Shown: positions 42,028-51,290, counted from the first letter of the stretch. The stretch is 64,000 bases of DNA from Streptomyces sp. NBC_00620 (GCF_026341825.1 NZ_JAPENY010000001.1:3162001-3226000), one strand, 5' to 3'. Notes: a model not told the origin generated them from the letters alone. Made by a program: numbers and translations.

Positions 42028-43148
42028 AGGGACACCACCACTCCCTCGGCGGCGGAGCGGCGGGCCGCCTCCAGGACGTCGAGGGCGGCCGCGGCCTCGT
42101 GCGCGGTGACCGGGTTCGGGCCGCCGTCGCGGAGGGCGGCGGCGACGGCCGCGTAGTACTCGGGGTACGCGCCCGGGAGGGTGGGCTCGGGCCGGCCGCC
42201 GCCCGTGAGCGGGGACTCGCCGGCGCCGACGCGGCCCCACAGGGACTCGGGCTCGATACCCCACTCCTCGTCGGTGTCCGTGGGGCGCCTGCCCTCGCGC
42301 AGGGCCGCCTCCTGCGGGTCGAGGCCGTACTTCACGTAACCCGCCTGGGAGCCCAGCACGCGGAAGCGCGGGCCGAGTTGGGCGGTGGTCGCGGAGACGT
42401 AGAGGTGGGAGCGCACGCCGTTCTCGTGGGTGATCGCGATGAACGTGTCGTCGTCCGTCTCGGCGCCCGGGCGGCGGATGTCCGACTCGGCGTACACCGA
42501 GGTCGCGGGGCCGAAGAGGACCAGTGCCTGGTCGACGACGTGGCTGCCGAGGTCGTAGAGGAGACCTCCGATCTCTGCCGGGTCGCCGGACTCGCGCCAG
42601 CCGCCCTTGGGCTGCGGACGCCAGCGCTCGAAGCGGGACTCGAAGCGCCAGGCGTCGCCCAACTCGCCCTCGGCGAGCAGCTTGCGGAGTGTCAGGAAGT
42701 CGTTGTCCCAGCGGCGGTTCTGGAAGACGGAGAGGAGCAGGCCGCGTTCGTCGGCCAGGGCGGCCAGCTCGCGGGCCTCCGCCGCCGTACCGGCGAGGGG
42801 CTTGTCGACGACGACCGGCAGGCCCGCCTTGAGGGCGGCGGTCGCGATCGGGACGTGGGTCTTGTTCGGGGACGCGATGACGATCAGGTCCAGCTCGTCG
42901 GCGCGGGCCCACAGGTCGTCGGGGGTCGCGGCGAAGCGGAGCCCGTCGCCGAACTCGGCGCGGGCCTGCTCCTGCCGCTCCGGGTTCGAGGTGACGACCG
43001 TGTCGAGGGCCAGGCCCTCGGTCGCCGCGATCAGGGGGGCGTGGAAGACGGAGCCCGCGAGGCCGTAGCCGACGAGGGCTACGCGGAGGGGGCCACCCGG
43101 GGTGCGGGGGGCGGCGGGCGTGCCGGGATCAGAACCTGTGCCAGTCAT
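42024..43148 (-). CDS. Gfo/Idh/MocA family oxidoreductase
   Basis: 374 residues from ATG 43148 (MTGTGSDPG). NAD(P)-binding Rossmann fold: RVALVGYGLAGSVFHAPLIAATEGL; LDLIVIASPNKTHVPIATAALKAGLPVVVDKPLAG with the catalytic Lys of EKP/DKP; the second domain contains GGLLYDLGSHVVDQALVLFGP with the usual D...H pair. It probably oxidises a sugar or inositol-like polyol. The start is 5 bp from a strong dyad (43154-43180) shared with the divergent ROK repressor. Confidence 0.9.
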   Translation of the reverse strand: MTGTGSDPGTPAAPRTPGGPLRVALVGYGLAGSVFHAPLIAATEGLALDTVVTSNPERQEQARAEFGDGLRFAATPDDLWARADELDLIVIASPNKTHVPIATAALKAGLPVVVDKPLAGTAAEARELAALADERGLLLSVFQNRRWDNDFLTLRKLLAEGELGDAWRFESRFERWRPQPKGGWRESGDPAEIGGLLYDLGSHVVDQALVLFGPATSVYAESDIRRPGAETDDDTFIAITHENGVRSHLYVSATTAQLGPRFRVLGSQAGYVKYGLDPQEAALREGRRPTDTDEEWGIEPESLWGRVGAGESPLTGGGRPEPTLPGAYPEYYAAVAAALRDGGPNPVTAHEAAAALDVLEAARRSAAEGVVVSL

Positions 43149-43153
43149 ACGTC

Positions 43154-43180
43154 CACTTTCGCAACGCTGTTGCCAAAGTG
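43154..43180. promoter_or_regulatory. ROK repressor operator (27-bp inverted repeat)
   Basis: CACTTT-C-GCAAC-GCT-GTTGC-C-AAAGTG: 12-bp arms with one mismatch pair. It lies 5 bp from the oxidoreductase start and 15 bp from the ROK gene start, so binding would repress both. AAAGTG...CACTTT arms are usual for ROK/XylR-type regulators. Confidence 0.8.
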
Positions 43181-43195
43181 CAAGCGCGGAGGACA

Positions 43196-44374
43196 ATGGC
43201 GTACGTGAACAGGAACGATGCGGGGTCGGGAGCGGGTCTGCCAGGTGTACGAGGTCGGGGTCGTGGTGTGGAGGCCGGCGGCGCGGGAGTGAACCTGCTC
43301 GCCCTGCGCAGCCACAACGCCGCGCTCGTGCTCGACCTGCTGCGCACCGCCGGGCCCGCCGGCATCAGCCGTCTCGAACTCGCCGAGCGGACCGGGCTGA
43401 CCCCCCAGGCCGTCAGCAAGATCACGGCCCGGCTGCGGGCCGACGGGTTCGCGGCGGAGGCGGGCCGCCGCGCCTCCACGGGCGGCAAGCCCCGCACGGT
43501 GCTGCGGCTCGTACCGGACGCCGGCCACGCCGTCGGGCTCCACCTCGACCGGGACGAGCTGACGGCCGTGCTCTGCGATCTCACCGGAGCGGTGGTCGGG
43601 GAGCGGAAGGCCCCGCTCGATCTGGGGGGCGGGGCGGACGCGGTGGTCGAGGACGCCGCGGGAGAGGTCGAGGCGCTGCTCGCGGGCGTGGCGTCTGTGC
43701 TGGGCGTGGGGGTCGCTCTGCCCGGACCTCTCGATCACACGCGAGGGGTGCTGCACCGGGTCACCGGTTTTCCGGAGTGGGACGGGTTTCCGCTGCGGGA
43801 TGCCCTGGCGAGGCGGCTCGGGGTCCCGGTGGTCGTCGACAAGGACACCAACGCGGCCGCGCTGGGGCTTGCGGTCGGGGGCGGACTCGGGGCCACCGGC
43901 AACGGCTCCGGGTCCTTCGCGTATCTGCATCTCGGTACGGGGCTGGGGGCCGGGCTCGTGATCGGCGGGGCCGTGCATCGGGGAGCCCGCACGGGGGCGG
44001 GGGAGTTCGGACACCAGGTCATTCAGCTGGACGGGCCGTTGTGCGGGTGCGGCGACCGAGGGTGTGTCGAGGTCCTGTGTCTGGCCGCGGTGGCACGGGG
44101 CGCGGTGGACGAGGCGGCGCGCGTGCTGGGAGTGGCGGCGGCGAACCTGGTGGGGCTGCTGGACATTGACGTGGTGCTGCTGGGCGGGCGCACGGTGGCA
44201 GCGCACCAGGAGGACTTCGTACGGGGCGTCGGTGCGGTCCTGGATGAGCGGGCCCGGCGTGAGGGCGTGGCGGCGGGGGTTCCCGTGCGGGTCGCTCCGG
44301 GTGGGGAACGGGGGGTTGCGGAGGGGGCTGCGCAGTTGTTGTTGGGGCCGTTGTTCGGGTGGGGGGAGGGGTGA
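43196..44374 (+). CDS. ROK family transcriptional repressor
   Basis: 392 residues from ATG 43196; GTG 43205 is better spaced from GGAGGA (43188-43193) and is a real alternative. A Gly-rich leader precedes an HTH: LLALRSHNAALVLDLLRTAGPAGISRLELAERTGLTPQAVSKITARLRADGF. The ROK domain has VALPGPLDHTRGVL, DKDTNAAALG, LGTGLGAGLVIGGAVHRGARTGAGEFGH and the zinc box CGCGDRGCVEVLC. After that box the usual helical segment of some 40-50 residues appears to be missing: the sequence goes directly to AAVARGAVDEAARVLGVAAANLVGLLDIDVVLLGG. Sugar-responsive repressor of the divergent operon. Confidence 0.9.
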   Translation: MAYVNRNDAGSGAGLPGVRGRGRGVEAGGAGVNLLALRSHNAALVLDLLRTAGPAGISRLELAERTGLTPQAVSKITARLRADGFAAEAGRRASTGGKPRTVLRLVPDAGHAVGLHLDRDELTAVLCDLTGAVVGERKAPLDLGGGADAVVEDAAGEVEALLAGVASVLGVGVALPGPLDHTRGVLHRVTGFPEWDGFPLRDALARRLGVPVVVDKDTNAAALGLAVGGGLGATGNGSGSFAYLHLGTGLGAGLVIGGAVHRGARTGAGEFGHQVIQLDGPLCGCGDRGCVEVLCLAAVARGAVDEAARVLGVAAANLVGLLDIDVVLLGGRTVAAHQEDFVRGVGAVLDERARREGVAAGVPVRVAPGGERGVAEGAAQLLLGPLFGWGEG

Positions 44375-44396
44375 GGGGGCGGGATTTCGCCCCCTC
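44373..44396. terminator. Hairpin at the ROK gene stop
   Basis: GAGGGGGCG-GGATTT-CGCCCCCTC, a perfect 9-bp stem that begins inside the TGA stop. Serves the ROK gene, and perhaps the convergent RHS gene. Confidence 0.7.
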
Positions 44397-44422
44397 CGCC
44401 GCCATCCATTCCCGTACCTGGA

Positions 44423-44452
44423 GGCGCCGCCCCCACGGGTGGGCGGGGCGCC
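44423..44452 (-). terminator. GC-rich hairpin beyond RHS gene
   Basis: GGCGCCGCCCC (44423-44433) pairs with GGGCGGGGCGCC (44441-44452, one bulge), 16 nt past the RHS stop on the minus strand. Confidence 0.55.
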
Positions 44453-44467
44453 GCTTCCGCGGACGGT

Positions 44468-47400
44468 TCAGATCGGATACGCCGTGTGAATGTTGCCGTC
44501 GCGGATGACGACTTCGACGACATTGGTCGTCTGCCCGCTGCCGTTCACGCCAACGGGGCTGCCGTAGTCGAAGCGGTGCAGGTGGGTGTCCTGTCCGGCC
44601 CGTGCCCGTGGGTTGGGCAGGGCGGGCGTTCCGTCGATGCCTTCCCGGAGCCGTCGGCCCAGCGCGAAGTCGTCGCCGTCCCAGAGGAAGTTGTCGTTGA
44701 ACTCACCGGGCAGTGAGGGCTCGGGGCCGGTGGGGTCCGCGTTCTCCCGCACCCGGTCCTGGGCGCCGGGGCCGTGCTGGCCCTCGATGTGGTTCTCGCG
44801 TGCCGTGGTGATCCCGTGATTGCCCTCGCAGCTCACCAGACCCCAGGGATCGGTGAAGCGGAGCGGGTTGCTGACGTACGCGTGATGATTCGGCGCGGGG
44901 GCCAGGCCCAGCGGGTCGGGACTGATGTAACGGGCGTTCTCGGGGTCGTAGTAACGCCGGAAGTTGTAGCGGAGGCCTGTCTCGGCGTCGTGGTACTGCC
45001 CGGGGAAACGCAGCGGGCAGTCGACCAGGTCGCCCGAGCCGCCGAGGGCCGTGCCCCAAAGGGTGGTGCGGGCCCGCCAGGCGACGCGGCCCTTCTCGTC
45101 GACCAGTTCGGTGGGGGTGCCGACGAGGTCGGTGACGATGGCGTAGAAGCGGCGGTCGACCTCGTCCTGGTCGGTGTCCTGGTCGACCTGAAGCAGCGCG
45201 CGGTCGGTACCGGGGGCCCATTCCCAGCTTCGGGTGGGACCACCGGCGGAACTGCTCTGTTCCGCCAGGTGCGAGCCGTCCCAGGTGAAGACGGTCTCCT
45301 CCTCGGCCGACCGGCCGTCGTCGGACAGCAGGCGTTTGGCGGTACGCCGGCCGAGACCGTCGTAGACATACGCCCAGCGGCGCCCGTCCGGGGTGGTGAC
45401 CTGAGTGAGCCGGTCCTCGGCGTCCCAGGTGTACGTCCACTCCCGTGCGCCGCCGGACAGCAGCCTGCGCGACTGCCGGACGAGGCGCCCCTGCGCGTCA
45501 TGGACGTACGTGACGTGACCGGCCCGGCGTACGAGCGTGCCGTCGTGGACACGCTCCCCCTGCGGTCCCTCGGGTGCGTCGGCCCGGCTGAGGTTGCCCG
45601 CGGCGTCGTACGCGTAGCGCTCCGACCATCCGGTGGCGGAGACTCCCTCCACCCGGCCGAGACGGTCATGGGCGAATCGGCGCGTGCCGTGGGTCTGGTC
45701 CTCGATGGCGGTCAGGCCGCCGTCCTGCCCGTACGTGTACGAGCGGTGCAGCAGCGGTTCGCCGGACGGGTCCGCACCGTGGGCGGCCTGCCCGACGACC
45801 GTCTGGCCGGTCAGGCGGTGACCGGTGTCCCACTCCTGGGTCAGCACCGCCGTCTCGCCGAGCCGTCGCTCGGTTTCGTGCCCGGACGCCCCGTATCCGA
45901 AGGACAGTTCGTTGTCGGCGAGTTGGACCCGGACGGGGCGGTTGTTCGCGTCCCAGTCCCACCGGCTGACGGTGCCCGAAGGAGTGCGTCGCTCCACCCG
46001 CCGGCCGAGGATGTCGTACGTCGTGTGCAGCGCGCGGCCGTCGCACTCCTCGGTGACAACCCGGCCCGCCGCGTCCCGGGTGAGGGTGAGAGCTGTGTCA
46101 GGGGTGACGGCTCCGACCAGCCGGCCCGCCGCGTCATGGGTGAAGGTGGTGACCGCGTCGCCGGAGCGCCGCTCGACGATCCGCCCGCACGCGTCGCGCA
46201 CGTAGGTGGTGGTCTCGCCCGCGCCGTTGGTGCGTTCGAGCAGACGGCCTGCCGCGTCGTAAGTGTAGGAAACGGTACGGCCGTTGAAGTCGGTCTCGCC
46301 CACGAGCAGGCCCGCCGGGTCGTACGTGTACGACCACACCGCGCCCGACGCGTTCGTCACGGAGGTGAGCCGCAGCTCGGTGTCGTAGACGAACCGCACG
46401 GTCGAACCGTCCGCGTCGGTACGGGCACAGAGCCGGTCGAAGTGCGTGAACGCGTGGGTGACGCTGCGGCCGTCGGGGCCGGTGTAGCGGACCGTGTTGC
46501 CCTCGCCGTCGTAGGACCAGCGCTCGCTGCTCCCGTCGGGCATGGTCCGCTCGGCGGGGCGGCCCTCAACAGTCCAGACGGTGCGCGTCGTCGCGCCGGT
46601 GGCGTCGACGGACTCGACGATGCGCCCGAAGGCGTCGCGGCTGACGCGGGTGGTACCGCCCAGCGGTGCGGTGGTGGACACGGGCAGGCCCAGCGGGCCG
46701 GACTCGACGCGGTGGGCCGCTCCCAGCGCGTTGGTGACGCTGAGGAGCCCGCCGGAAGCGTCGTAGGCGAACGTGGTGACGGCACCGTCGGGGTCCACCG
46801 TCGCCGTCGGGCGGCCCTGCTCGTCGTACGCGTAGCCACGCCGGCCGCCGGTCGGCAGGGTGATCGAAAGCGGTCGGTCGAAGGGGTCGTACTCGGCGGT
46901 GGTGGCCGTGCCGTCGGGCCTGACCACCGAAATGAGGTTACCGCGCTCGTCATAGGTGAAGCGGGACGTGTTGCCGAGCGGATCCGTCCGTGAGAGCAGC
47001 CGGTTGTACGCGTCCCACTCGGCGTACGTGGTGTTGCCGAGCGGGTCGGTCTGGGCGACGACCTGCCGGCGCTCGTTGTGCCGGTACGTGGTGGTGCGGC
47101 CCAGCGAGTCGGTGTAGCGGGTCTCCCGGGCCTCCGGGTCGTAGGCGATGGAGCAGGACAAGTAGCCGTCGGCGCCTTCGCCCCGTATACAGCGGTCCTG
47201 GTCGTCGTAGGTGAAGCGGTACCAGGAACCGTTGCGGTCGGTCCAGGACGTGATGCGTGCCTGGTCGTCGTAGGTGAGCCTGAGCGGTAGGCCGCTGGAG
47301 TTGTGGATCTCGGTGAGATGCCCGTCGGAGCTGTATCCGTAGCGCAGCAGCGTCGTGCCCTCTTCGCCCGCGGCGGGGTCGCGCAGCCGCAGCCCGACGA

Positions 47401-48988
47401 CGCGGTCGCCCTCGGTGTCGACGTGCAGGTGGCGGCCGCCGGAGTCGTGGACGGCGATGGGCGCGCCGCTCTCGTCCCGGTCGAAGTCGATGCGCCGTCC
47501 GGCGCGGTCGGTCACCGCGGCCAGGGGGAGGGTGAACACGTCGTGGGCCGCGGGGGCTTGGCCGAGTGGCGCGAAGTGACGGATGTGGCCCGTGGTTGGG
47601 TCGGTGATGCGGATGGGTGCGCCGGGTGCGCCGTCCCAGTCCAGCGGCCAGCGCGGACCCTCCAGCGGCATCACCGAGGTGCCGGGTGTGGGGACGGGGT
47701 AGAGGAGGATCATGCCGTCGTCGGCCGCGAAGACGGCCCCGTCGCTGTCCAGTTCCAGGCGTTCGTCGAGCGTGGAGGCCCAGGACGGGCCGAACCACTG
47801 CCCCCACCGGTACGTCGACAGGTGCGTACGTCGCAGAACGAGCGGCAGGAGGCCGGGGAGCTCGACGTCGGTCTCCTCCATGAGCATCTCGCCGGAGACC
47901 ATGTCGACCGGGTCGCCGTTCTTGCAGCGCGCCTTGGCGGGCTTGCTCGCGCCGGCCGCGTCGTCGGCCCCCCTGCGGAGACCGCCCCTCACCGCCTTGG
48001 CCATGCCCTTGAGTCCCATCTTGCCCAGACCCTTCATGCCCTTGGCGAGTTTGCCGAGGCTGGTGATGCCCTTGCCGCCGGGTATGCAGTCCAGTGCCGC
48101 GAACGCCACGTCCCACAGGGACGCCTGCCCCTTCGCGTATTTGTTGAGGGTGTCGGCGAGGACCACGAGGGCTGCGACCAGCAGGATCGCGCCGAGGATC
48201 GGCCCCCCGATGATCAGCGCGATGATGCCGACGACCGCGACGACGACCTTGCAGACCGTGACGATGGTGTCCCAGTTGTCGGTGAACCAGTCCCCGACCT
48301 CCTCCCACCACTTCCGATTGCGGATCCCCGCGTCGGAGGCTTCATCGATCTTGGTCTTGGCCTCCCGCGCCGCGTCCTCACGCATCTTCCGGGCGTCGGC
48401 GGCCATCTTCTTCGCCGCGTCGAGGGCGTCCTGCGCGGTGGACACGTCCGACTGGGCGGACGTCTGCGCGGTCTTGGCGTGCTGGGCGTCCCGGGTGGCG
48501 GCCCGGACCTTCGCCTCGTCCGGCTTCTCGGTGCTTTTGCTGCCGGTCGGATCGTCCTTGTACTTGTCCGCTTCCTTGCCGGCCTTCGTCACCCACGAAT
48601 CAGCCGAGGACAGACGGGACTTGGCCGAAGTGAGATCGCTCTGGGCAGTACGGCCGTTGGCCAGCGCCCGGTCGGCGAGGGCCTGGGCACGCTCCAGCTT
48701 CGGCCAGTACGCCGCCAGCGCACCCCCCGCCATGTCGTACGACGTCCTCAGCTTCTTCAGCTGCTTCGGCACACCCGAAAACTGATCCTGGAACGCCTTC
48801 GCCGACTTACCCGCCCACTGCAGGACCGCTTCCTCGTCCGCCATCCCCTTGATGAGGCGGAGCGCGTCCCCCACGTCATCGGCGAAGTCGAGGAGATTCT
48901 TGGACAGCAGGCGCACCCGGTCCGGATCACCCGGCGTCGGATCCCTCTCCAGATCCAGGACATGCCAATCACTCGGCCGATTTCCCAC
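44468..48988 (-). CDS. RHS/YD-repeat polymorphic toxin
   Basis: 1506 residues from GTG 48988, which has GGGGGA 6 nt upstream; TTG 49018 is 10 codons earlier. Domains in order: WXG100/LXG-like helical region (about 20-110), coiled coil with AAKKMAADARKMREDAAREAKTKIDEA, a hydrophobic pair (VVVAVVGIIALIIGGPILGAILLVAALVVLA, about 245-285), DUF6531 (CKNGDPVDMVSGEMLMEETDVELPGLLPLVLRRTHLSTYRWGQWFG), more than 20 YD repeats, and the RHS core end ARYISPDPLGLAPAPNHHAYVSNPLRFTDPWGL. The variable tail (44468-44836, about 122 residues) carries ENHIEGQHGPGAQ and NVVEVVIRDGNIHTAYPI, reminiscent of BECR-fold RNase toxins. No immunity gene lies downstream on this strand. Confidence 0.9.
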   Translation of the reverse strand: MGNRPSDWHVLDLERDPTPGDPDRVRLLSKNLLDFADDVGDALRLIKGMADEEAVLQWAGKSAKAFQDQFSGVPKQLKKLRTSYDMAGGALAAYWPKLERAQALADRALANGRTAQSDLTSAKSRLSSADSWVTKAGKEADKYKDDPTGSKSTEKPDEAKVRAATRDAQHAKTAQTSAQSDVSTAQDALDAAKKMAADARKMREDAAREAKTKIDEASDAGIRNRKWWEEVGDWFTDNWDTIVTVCKVVVAVVGIIALIIGGPILGAILLVAALVVLADTLNKYAKGQASLWDVAFAALDCIPGGKGITSLGKLAKGMKGLGKMGLKGMAKAVRGGLRRGADDAAGASKPAKARCKNGDPVDMVSGEMLMEETDVELPGLLPLVLRRTHLSTYRWGQWFGPSWASTLDERLELDSDGAVFAADDGMILLYPVPTPGTSVMPLEGPRWPLDWDGAPGAPIRITDPTTGHIRHFAPLGQAPAAHDVFTLPLAAVTDRAGRRIDFDRDESGAPIAVHDSGGRHLHVDTEGDRVVGLRLRDPAAGEEGTTLLRYGYSSDGHLTEIHNSSGLPLRLTYDDQARITSWTDRNGSWYRFTYDDQDRCIRGEGADGYLSCSIAYDPEARETRYTDSLGRTTTYRHNERRQVVAQTDPLGNTTYAEWDAYNRLLSRTDPLGNTSRFTYDERGNLISVVRPDGTATTAEYDPFDRPLSITLPTGGRRGYAYDEQGRPTATVDPDGAVTTFAYDASGGLLSVTNALGAAHRVESGPLGLPVSTTAPLGGTTRVSRDAFGRIVESVDATGATTRTVWTVEGRPAERTMPDGSSERWSYDGEGNTVRYTGPDGRSVTHAFTHFDRLCARTDADGSTVRFVYDTELRLTSVTNASGAVWSYTYDPAGLLVGETDFNGRTVSYTYDAAGRLLERTNGAGETTTYVRDACGRIVERRSGDAVTTFTHDAAGRLVGAVTPDTALTLTRDAAGRVVTEECDGRALHTTYDILGRRVERRTPSGTVSRWDWDANNRPVRVQLADNELSFGYGASGHETERRLGETAVLTQEWDTGHRLTGQTVVGQAAHGADPSGEPLLHRSYTYGQDGGLTAIEDQTHGTRRFAHDRLGRVEGVSATGWSERYAYDAAGNLSRADAPEGPQGERVHDGTLVRRAGHVTYVHDAQGRLVRQSRRLLSGGAREWTYTWDAEDRLTQVTTPDGRRWAYVYDGLGRRTAKRLLSDDGRSAEEETVFTWDGSHLAEQSSSAGGPTRSWEWAPGTDRALLQVDQDTDQDEVDRRFYAIVTDLVGTPTELVDEKGRVAWRARTTLWGTALGGSGDLVDCPLRFPGQYHDAETGLRYNFRRYYDPENARYISPDPLGLAPAPNHHAYVSNPLRFTDPWGLVSCEGNHGITTARENHIEGQHGPGAQDRVRENADPTGPEPSLPGEFNDNFLWDGDDFALGRRLREGIDGTPALPNPRARAGQDTHLHRFDYGSPVGVNGSGQTTNVVEVVIRDGNIHTAYPI

Positions 48989-49070
48989 GTTCGTCCCCCG
49001 TTGCACCGCTTCGCTCAACGCACGTATGCCGCAGCAAAGTTACTGGATCCTCCGCTCGTACACTTCGGGC

Positions 49071-50249
49071 GTGAACGACAACCATGTGACGCCCGGCGAC
49101 GACGCTTCCCGTCGGCATCTCTGGGAGCGGCTCGGCCCGGCGGAATTGAAGCAGCTTGCCGAGTCCGGCCCGGAGGAGCTGTACGAAGCGGCGGAGCAGC
49201 TGTGTCTCCGGGCGGCCGGTGAAGGGCCCGACGGATCCGCTGCGGCGCGCACTGTCGGGCGGATTGCCGAGGCCCTTGCCGACACGCGCTCCGGTGACTG
49301 CGTGAGGTTTGCCGCGGACATCGTGGGCAGACTGCTGCCGCCCGGGTCCGCGTACCGGGAGGAAGGCGACCGGCTGCGGCGCTCGGTGGCCGCGAAGCTG
49401 GTCAAGGTCCAGCAACTGCGGGACTTGGAGGCTCTGTTCGAGGAGCTTCCGGATGGAGTGCAGGACACGGCGGTGGAGGTGCGCGCCTGCGTTCTCGGCG
49501 AGCTGGCCCTGATCGGCGCAGGGCGCGGCCGGCCCGTCCTGGACGCCTACGCGGAGACGCTGCGCGAGCTGGGGCACCCGCTGGCCCGGCTGCCCAGGAC
49601 GCGGCTGGACATCGAGCACCGGTTCGGGGTGCGTGTCCGGGGCCTCGGGTCCATCAAGACCGCTGACCAGCTCCGGTCGCGTTTTCCGGAGATCCCCGCC
49701 ACCGAAAACGGTGCGGCAGCCGGGCGCAGGGCCAGTGAGACCCCCGACGGCCGCCGCGCACGGGCGGCCGCTGAACCTTTCACCGTCAGCGGATGGGTGC
49801 GTGAGCCCGAGGCGCGGTTCTTCACGCTGCCGAGCCCGCTCGCCCCGGACGACTTCGCCATCTCACTCATCAAGGAACTGCCCCTGGACTGCCTGGCGGG
49901 CGAAGGCACGCGCCGAGGTGTCGCCGTCACCTGCCGGACGACGCCCGACGACGTACTCAATGAACTGTTCTCGGCGGCCTACAACGGCGGAGTGAACGGT
50001 CAGGCGCAGGGTGGCGCGTACGCCAGGCTGTACGCCTGGAACAGTCTGTACGCGCTGATGGGGCTGCCCGTCGACATCCCGTTCCTGGAAGCGGTGCTGC
50101 TCGCCGCCGACCACCGGTGGCTGCGCTTCATCGCGTTCACGGACTGGTTCCACCACGACACGTCGGACGTGGCCTTCGCCGTGCTCGATCCCACCCGTAC
50201 TCGGGTCACGGTGCTGGCGGCGACCGACACCGATGCCGACGCCGACTGA
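49071..50249 (+). CDS. DUF6183-like family protein
   Basis: 392 residues from GTG 49071. A TACACT box (49059-49064) ends 6 nt before the GTG and there is no Shine-Dalgarno, so the mRNA may be leaderless. The N-terminal half is helical repeats (LKQLAESGPEELYEAAEQLCLRAAGE, LRDLEALFEELPDGVQDTAVEVRACVLGELALIG). The C-terminal half holds ISLIKELPLDCL, NELFSAAYNGGVNGQAQGGAYARLYAWNSLYALMGL and WLRFIAFTDWFHHDTSDVAFAVLDPTRTRVTVLAATDTD. I match this to DUF6183 of Streptomyces from memory. It is divergent from the RHS toxin; an immunity or accessory role is possible but unsupported. Confidence 0.65.
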   Translation: MNDNHVTPGDDASRRHLWERLGPAELKQLAESGPEELYEAAEQLCLRAAGEGPDGSAAARTVGRIAEALADTRSGDCVRFAADIVGRLLPPGSAYREEGDRLRRSVAAKLVKVQQLRDLEALFEELPDGVQDTAVEVRACVLGELALIGAGRGRPVLDAYAETLRELGHPLARLPRTRLDIEHRFGVRVRGLGSIKTADQLRSRFPEIPATENGAAAGRRASETPDGRRARAAAEPFTVSGWVREPEARFFTLPSPLAPDDFAISLIKELPLDCLAGEGTRRGVAVTCRTTPDDVLNELFSAAYNGGVNGQAQGGAYARLYAWNSLYALMGLPVDIPFLEAVLLAADHRWLRFIAFTDWFHHDTSDVAFAVLDPTRTRVTVLAATDTDADAD

Positions 50250-50423
50250 TCAGCGCGGAGCTCAGGCGCCGGAAGGGCTAAATCGTTTCCGCTGATCGAG
50301 GGGACCCGCACGGCCGATCGGGGCCCACGACGGGCGCGGCGTCCCGGTGCCGGCGCTCGCGTGTGGCAGGGTCACGGGCCGCTGCCCGGTACCGCTTACG
50401 CTCCCGATCGGCAAAGGCTCTTC

Positions 50424-51290
50424 ATGCGAACGCGAACGCGAATGCGATTGAGACTGTGCACGTCCCTGCCCCTCTCCGTTACAGCTGCGGCCGCCGCTCT
50501 TCCCCTCATGCTCGCCGCGCCCGGTACGGCCGTGGCGAACCCCCGCCCGACCTGTGCCGCGCCCGACAGCCGCACCTTTCCGGTGAAGACCCGGATCCAC
50601 GGGGGGCCCGCCAGTTACGACGTCGGGGGAGACTTCCGGACCTGGTACATCGACCTCACCAACACCACAGCGCACACCTGCGGCAACATCCACCCGATCG
50701 TCGTCCTCGTCGACGAGAAGCGGGCGTTGCGGCCCGAGCAGGCGCGGCTGGAGTTCTACGAGGGCGGCCGGAGCGGGGGGCAGGGCCGGGATCCGCATCC
50801 GGTCGAGTTCGAGAAGAGTGACGAGGACGAGAACGTGGGGGCGTTCGACGACGGGTTCCCGGGGTTCACGGTCGGCCCCGGACGGACGCTCACCGTGAAG
50901 GTGCGTCTCTCCGTCACCTCCGACGCGGCCGCGCCGAACGATGTCGTCGCGAACGCGGCCGTCGTCCAGCGGCACGACGACGACGGGGACTGGGTGGGGG
51001 AGTCGAACGACTACCGGTTCCGCATCGAGGACGAGGACGGGGACGTAGCAGAAGCAGAAGGGGAAGTAGGAGGAGAGGACTCGGGCGGGAACAGCGACGG
51101 TGAGATCTTGGCCGGCAGCGGCGACGGGGGCGGCGTACGCGATGAGGGGGCGGCGTCGGGTGCGGACGAGCTGGCCAGTACCGGTCCGCGGGCACCGCAC
51201 GGGCTCGGCGTGACCGTGGGCGTCGGGCTGTTCGCCGCGGGGGCCGTCCTCCTTGTCGTGTCCCGGCGGTGGGTACGGCTGCGCCGGTGA
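50424..51290 (+). CDS. Cell-wall-anchored surface protein with LAxTG sorting signal
   Basis: 288 residues, ATG 50424 with AAAGG 6 nt upstream. Signal peptide MRTRTRMRLRLCTSLPLSVT... cleaved near AVANP. The exported domain (about 40-195) is beta-rich (YDVGGDFRTWYIDLTNTTAHTCGNIHPIVVLVDEKRALRPEQARLEFYEG, VKVRLSVTSDAAAPNDVVANAAVV). An acidic Gly/Asp/Glu stalk follows, then DELASTGPRAPHG, a hydrophobic segment (LGVTVGVGLFAAGAVLLVV) and RRWVRLRR. LASTG fits the LAxTG motif of class E sortases, one of which is encoded at 36370. A surface-display role is inferred. Confidence 0.82.
   Translation: MRTRTRMRLRLCTSLPLSVTAAAAALPLMLAAPGTAVANPRPTCAAPDSRTFPVKTRIHGGPASYDVGGDFRTWYIDLTNTTAHTCGNIHPIVVLVDEKRALRPEQARLEFYEGGRSGGQGRDPHPVEFEKSDEDENVGAFDDGFPGFTVGPGRTLTVKVRLSVTSDAAAPNDVVANAAVVQRHDDDGDWVGESNDYRFRIEDEDGDVAEAEGEVGGEDSGGNSDGEILAGSGDGGGVRDEGAASGADELASTGPRAPHGLGVTVGVGLFAAGAVLLVVSRRWVRLRR

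Noticed and set aside
44774..49222. Long plus-strand frames of 739 and 639 codons across the RHS gene
   Set aside because: They mirror the YD-repeat codons and have no recognisable domain or ribosome site.
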